From an uncultured Rhodospirillaceae bacterium (GTDB lineage: Bacteria; Pseudomonadota; Alphaproteobacteria; Rhodospirillales; Magnetospirillaceae): DNA of 33,935 nt. The notes below the pieces were generated by a model. The model ran no database searches. It was given only the letters and a program-made list of their open reading frames with translations, and was not told where the DNA came from. Each line of letters opens with the position of its first letter. Position 1 is the stretch's first letter. Positions 31,128-33,935 of the stretch are shown here, piece by piece. The DNA lies in the NCBI GenBank assembly GCA_903941095.1, contig CAJANN010000129.1, forward strand, positions 1 to 33,935. The letters run 5' to 3'. The position numbers and the translations under genes were made by a program.

Positions 31128-32477
31128 ATGCGATTTCAGGCTTTCGCCCGCGCCGCCGCCTTGCTGGTGGCGGTGTTGCCGCTGCCGGTCCGGGCGGCCT
31201 TGTTCGATCCCACCACCTACGAGCTGGCCAACGGCATGCAGGTGGTGGTGGTGGAAAACCACCGGGCTCCCATCGTCAGTCACATGGTGTGGTACCGGGT
31301 CGGCGCCGCCGACGAACCGGCCGGCAAGTCCGGCATCGCCCACTTCCTGGAACATCTGATGTTCAAGGGCACGCCCGACGTCGCGCCGGGCGAGTTTTCC
31401 AAGCTGGTCGCCCGCAACGGCGGCCGCGACAACGCCTTCACCTCGTCGGACTATACCGCCTATTTCCAGAACATCGCCGCCGACCGGCTGGAACTGGTGA
31501 TGTGGCTGGAATCCGACCGCATGCGCAACCTGACCCTGGACGAGGCCAATGTCCGCGCCGAGCTGAAGGTGGTGCAGGAGGAACGGCGTTCGCGCACCGA
31601 CAACAACCCGTCGGCCCTGCTGCACGAGCGGATGGAAGCGGCGCTGTTCCTGAACCATCCCTATCGCCGTCCGGTGATCGGCTGGCCCGGCGAACTGGCC
31701 GGGCTGACCCGCGACGACGCCCTGGCCTTCTACGGCCGCTGGTACGCCCCCAACAACGCCATCCTGATCGTGGCCGGCGACGTCAGGCCGGACGAGGTCA
31801 AGGCCCTGGCCGACAAGTATTATGCCCCGCTGAAGCCCGAGACCCTGGTCCCGCGCGTGCGCGATGCCGAACCGCCCCAGGCCGGTGCCCGCCGGATCGA
31901 GCTGAAGGACGCCCGCGTCCGCCAGCCGTCGTGGAGCCGCCAGTACGTGGCCCCCGGCTACCGTTCGGCCGCCGACAAGGCCGAGCCCTATGCCCTGGAG
32001 GTCCTGGCCGAGATCCTGGGCGGCGGTTCCACCAGCCGCCTGTACCGTTCGCTGGTGGTGGAACAGAAACTGGCGGCCTCGGCCTCGGCCTGGTACGAAC
32101 CCGGCGCCCTGGACTTCACCACCTTCGGCATCGGCGTCAGTCCGCAGCCGGGGGTGGCGATGGACCGGCTGGAGGCGGCGGCCGTCAAGGAAATCGCCCG
32201 CGTCGCCGCCCAGGGCGTCGGCGACGACGAAGTGGCGCGGGCGCGCCAGCGGCTGAAGGCCAGCGCCGCCTATGCCCGCGACAGCCTGCATACCGCCGCC
32301 CGGGTCCTGGGCGAGGCGCTGACCACCGGCCAGACCGTCGCCGACGTCGAGGCCTGGCCCGACCGCATCGCCGCCGTCACCCCCGCCGAAGTCTCGGCCG
32401 CGGCGGCCCGGATACTGAACGACCAGGCCTCGGTGACCGGCCTGCTGCTGCCCACCGCACAGGAGGCCCGCCGATGA
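31128..32477 (+). CDS. M16 zinc metallopeptidase, catalytic subunit
   Basis: 449 residues with an N-terminal signal peptide (hydrophobic 8-22, cleavage near VRA-AL), so the protein is probably periplasmic. It has the inverted zinc motif HFLEH (72-76) and a downstream glutamate in VVQEER (Glu151), the third zinc ligand in this family. The second half has the usual SRLYRSLVVEQ segment. The ATG at 31128 is preferred over 31125 because GGAGG at 31119-31123 then lies four bases upstream. It precedes a related gene by a 4-base ATGA overlap, so the two are probably co-translated and form a heterodimer. Substrates are unknown; the family degrades peptides. Confidence 0.93.
   Translation: MRFQAFARAAALLVAVLPLPVRAALFDPTTYELANGMQVVVVENHRAPIVSHMVWYRVGAADEPAGKSGIAHFLEHLMFKGTPDVAPGEFSKLVARNGGRDNAFTSSDYTAYFQNIAADRLELVMWLESDRMRNLTLDEANVRAELKVVQEERRSRTDNNPSALLHERMEAALFLNHPYRRPVIGWPGELAGLTRDDALAFYGRWYAPNNAILIVAGDVRPDEVKALADKYYAPLKPETLVPRVRDAEPPQAGARRIELKDARVRQPSWSRQYVAPGYRSAADKAEPYALEVLAEILGGGSTSRLYRSLVVEQKLAASASAWYEPGALDFTTFGIGVSPQPGVAMDRLEAAAVKEIARVAAQGVGDDEVARARQRLKASAAYARDSLHTAARVLGEALTTGQTVADVEAWPDRIAAVTPAEVSAAAARILNDQASVTGLLLPTAQEARR
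32461..32466 (+). promoter_or_regulatory. Strong Shine-Dalgarno of the second M16 gene
   Basis: AGGAGG seven bases before the ATG at 32474, inside the end of the first M16 gene. It fixes the start of the second gene and supports co-translation through the ATGA overlap. Confidence 0.8.
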
Positions 32478-33772
32478 TCCGCCTGCTGCTGATCCTGTGT
32501 CTGGCCCTGGCGGCCATGCCCGCCGGCGCCGTCACCGTCGAGAAGGTGGTCAGCCCCGGCGGCGTCGAGGCCTGGCTGGTGCAGGACCACGCCAACCCCA
32601 TCGTGGCCGTCGAGCTGTCGTTCGCCGGCGGCGCCGCCGTCGAGACCGTCGCGGGAACCGCCAGCATGATGGCCGCCCTGCTGGATGAAGGGGCCGGCCC
32701 CTACGATTCCCAGGCTTTCCAGGGCAAGCTGGAAGACCTGTCCATCACGCTGGCCTTCGACGCCGGCAAGGATTTCCTGCGCGGCCATGTCAAGACGTTG
32801 ACCGAGAATCGCGACACCGCCTTCGACCTGCTGCGCCTGGCCCTGACCCAGGCCCGTTTCGACAAGGAGCCGGTGGCCCGCATCCGCGGCCAGATCCTGG
32901 CCGGGCTGGCCCGCGAACAGCAAAGTCCCGAGGCGGTGGCCGCCAAGGCATGGTACCGTCTGGCCTTCGGCGGGCATCCCTATGGCCGGCCGCTGCGCGG
33001 CGATCCCGACAGCGTCAAGGCGATCACCGCCGCCGAGCTGAAGGCCCATGCCCGCCTGTGGCTGTCGCGCCAGGATCTGGTCATCGGCGTATCCGGCGAC
33101 ATCACCCCGGCCGAGCTGGCGCCGCTGCTGGACCGTACCTTCGGGACCCTGCCGGCCCGTCATCCGGCCATCGCCGTGCCCGCCGCCGCCGCCGCCGCCG
33201 GCCGCACCGAAGTGGTGGTGCGCGACAATCCGCAAAGCATCGCCATGTTCGGCGCCGACGGCATCCGCCGCGACGATCCGGACTGGTGGCCGGCCTATGT
33301 GGTCAACTACATCCTGGGCGGCGGCGGCTTCTCGTCGCGGCTGACCGAAGAGGTGCGGGAAAAGCGCGGTCTGGCCTATTCGGTCTACAGCTATCTGATG
33401 CCGTTCGAACGGGGCGGCATCATCATCGGCGGCGTCGCCACCGAGAATGCCCGCATCGGACAATCGCTGGATCTGATCCGGGCCGAGTGGCGGCGCATGG
33501 CGCAGTCCGGTCCCGACGATGCCGAACTGCAGAACGCCAAGACCTATCTGACCGGGTCCTTCCCGCTGTCGCTGGATTCCACCGCCGCCATCGCCGGCCT
33601 GCTGGTGACCATGCAGGTGGACCGGCTGGGAATCGACTATCTGGAGCGCCGCAACGGCTTCATCGCCGCGGTCACGGCCGACGATACCCGGCGGGTGGCC
33701 CGGCGTCTGCTGGACGCCGACGGCCTGACCGTGGTGGTGGTCGGTCGTCCGGACGGAATGGTCACGCCCTGA
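32474..33772 (+). CDS. M16 peptidase-like protein, inactive partner subunit
   Basis: 432 residues with a signal peptide (hydrophobic 3-19, AGA-V). Aligned by the strand before it, the zinc motif is replaced: His, Glu and His correspond to Ser64, Ala67 and Ala68 (GTASMMAALLDEG), so it cannot bind zinc in the family manner. It keeps the R-x3-Y element (Arg298, Tyr302 in RGLAYSVYSY) that binds substrate in M16 proteins, and the glycine-rich GGGGFSSRL loop. This split of functions resembles mitochondrial processing peptidase alpha/beta and paired bacterial M16B proteins. It ends 95 bases before a transposase remnant. Confidence 0.93.
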   Translation: MIRLLLILCLALAAMPAGAVTVEKVVSPGGVEAWLVQDHANPIVAVELSFAGGAAVETVAGTASMMAALLDEGAGPYDSQAFQGKLEDLSITLAFDAGKDFLRGHVKTLTENRDTAFDLLRLALTQARFDKEPVARIRGQILAGLAREQQSPEAVAAKAWYRLAFGGHPYGRPLRGDPDSVKAITAAELKAHARLWLSRQDLVIGVSGDITPAELAPLLDRTFGTLPARHPAIAVPAAAAAAGRTEVVVRDNPQSIAMFGADGIRRDDPDWWPAYVVNYILGGGGFSSRLTEEVREKRGLAYSVYSYLMPFERGGIIIGGVATENARIGQSLDLIRAEWRRMAQSGPDDAELQNAKTYLTGSFPLSLDSTAAIAGLLVTMQVDRLGIDYLERRNGFIAAVTADDTRRVARRLLDADGLTVVVVGRPDGMVTP

Positions 33773-33809
33773 ACCCGGGCGGTCGCGCCGGGGCGCCGGC
33801 AGGCAGGGT

Positions 33810-33935
33810 GATCGCGTTTGGACGAGCGTAGCGAGGACTATGCCCGTTGAGATACCGTGTTGGCTCGTCAAGCGAGTTGGAACGGGCGCTGGGACTTTAT
33901 GACGCCGTAGGCGATGACGAGAAGCTTTCTGGCGA
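33810..33935 (-). mobile_element. End of a probable IS110-family insertion sequence
   Basis: The transposase end is followed by about 60-90 bases of non-coding sequence with a different texture from the genes. It includes an inverted repeat GCCCGTT (33842-33848) / AACGGGC (33881-33887) enclosing a small CTCG/CGAG stem (33864-33876). The junction with the chromosome, somewhere in 33773-33840, cannot be set from one copy, because IS110 elements lack standard terminal repeats and target duplications. Confidence 0.45.
33868..33935 (-). CDS. IS110-family transposase, C-terminal end only
   Basis: On the minus strand the window edge opens into a frame ending in TGA (33870-33868) with 21 visible residues. 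The segment KLLVIAYGVIKS followed by a P-F pair matches the usual C-terminal end of IS110/IS116/IS902-type DEDD transposases. Only the last 21 residues are in view, so the subgroup and integrity are unknown. Confidence 0.55.
   Translation of the reverse strand, partial: ARKLLVIAYGVIKSQRPFQLA

Noticed and set aside
31289-32473. Long frame reading through the first M16 gene into the second
   Set aside because: The upstream part is an out-of-frame, arginine-rich shadow of the first M16 gene; the real start is the ATG at 32474 with AGGAGG upstream.
33781-33812. GC-rich hairpin GCGCC-GG-GGCGC after the second M16 gene as a terminator
   Set aside because: The loop would be only two bases and no T-run follows.

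Overview
The window is a GC-rich stretch (strong G/C at third codon positions) that looks like an alphaproteobacterial chromosome. The order ribF-ileS-lspA-DUF3035/BamF-like lipoprotein-two M16 peptidases suggests a member of the Rhodospirillales, perhaps Magnetospirillum- or Phaeospirillum-like. The genus is an inference from gene order and protein style and cannot be proven from this window.

Bases 1-22821 (two thirds of the window) are one uninterrupted reading frame. It enters from the left without a start codon and ends in TAG. At least 7606 residues are visible. It encodes a giant repetitive surface or secreted protein of the type I secretion (RTX/Bap-like) kind. Its parts are cadherin-like and VCBS-like domains, four RTX calcium-binding blocks (three internal, one C-terminal), two blocks of exactly seven repeats that I predict to be seven-bladed beta-propellers, thirteen LamG-like (concanavalin-fold) domains, two autotransporter-passenger-like beta-helix modules, and a C-terminal RTX/T1SS-type tail. 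One LamG domain is inserted inside a VCBS domain. No transporter genes for this protein lie downstream of it in the window.

Bases 22850-25910 hold mutL (endonuclease-type MutL, possibly leaderless), a translationally coupled glycosyltransferase-like gene, and, on the minus strand, a single-domain response regulator whose 3' end overlaps the glycosyltransferase-like gene.

Bases 26104-33772 are a compact plus-strand housekeeping run: ribF (FMN/FAD synthesis), ileS (isoleucyl-tRNA synthetase), lspA (lipoprotein signal peptidase), a small lipoprotein of the DUF3035/BamF type (a likely LspA substrate), and two overlapping M16 metallopeptidase genes. The first peptidase has the zinc motif and the second has lost it, which suggests an active/inactive heterodimer.

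The last ~100 bases carry the 3' end of a minus-strand transposase of probable IS110 family, cut by the window edge. There is no gene-free stretch above 300 bases. I saw no tRNA, rRNA, CRISPR array or convincing terminator.
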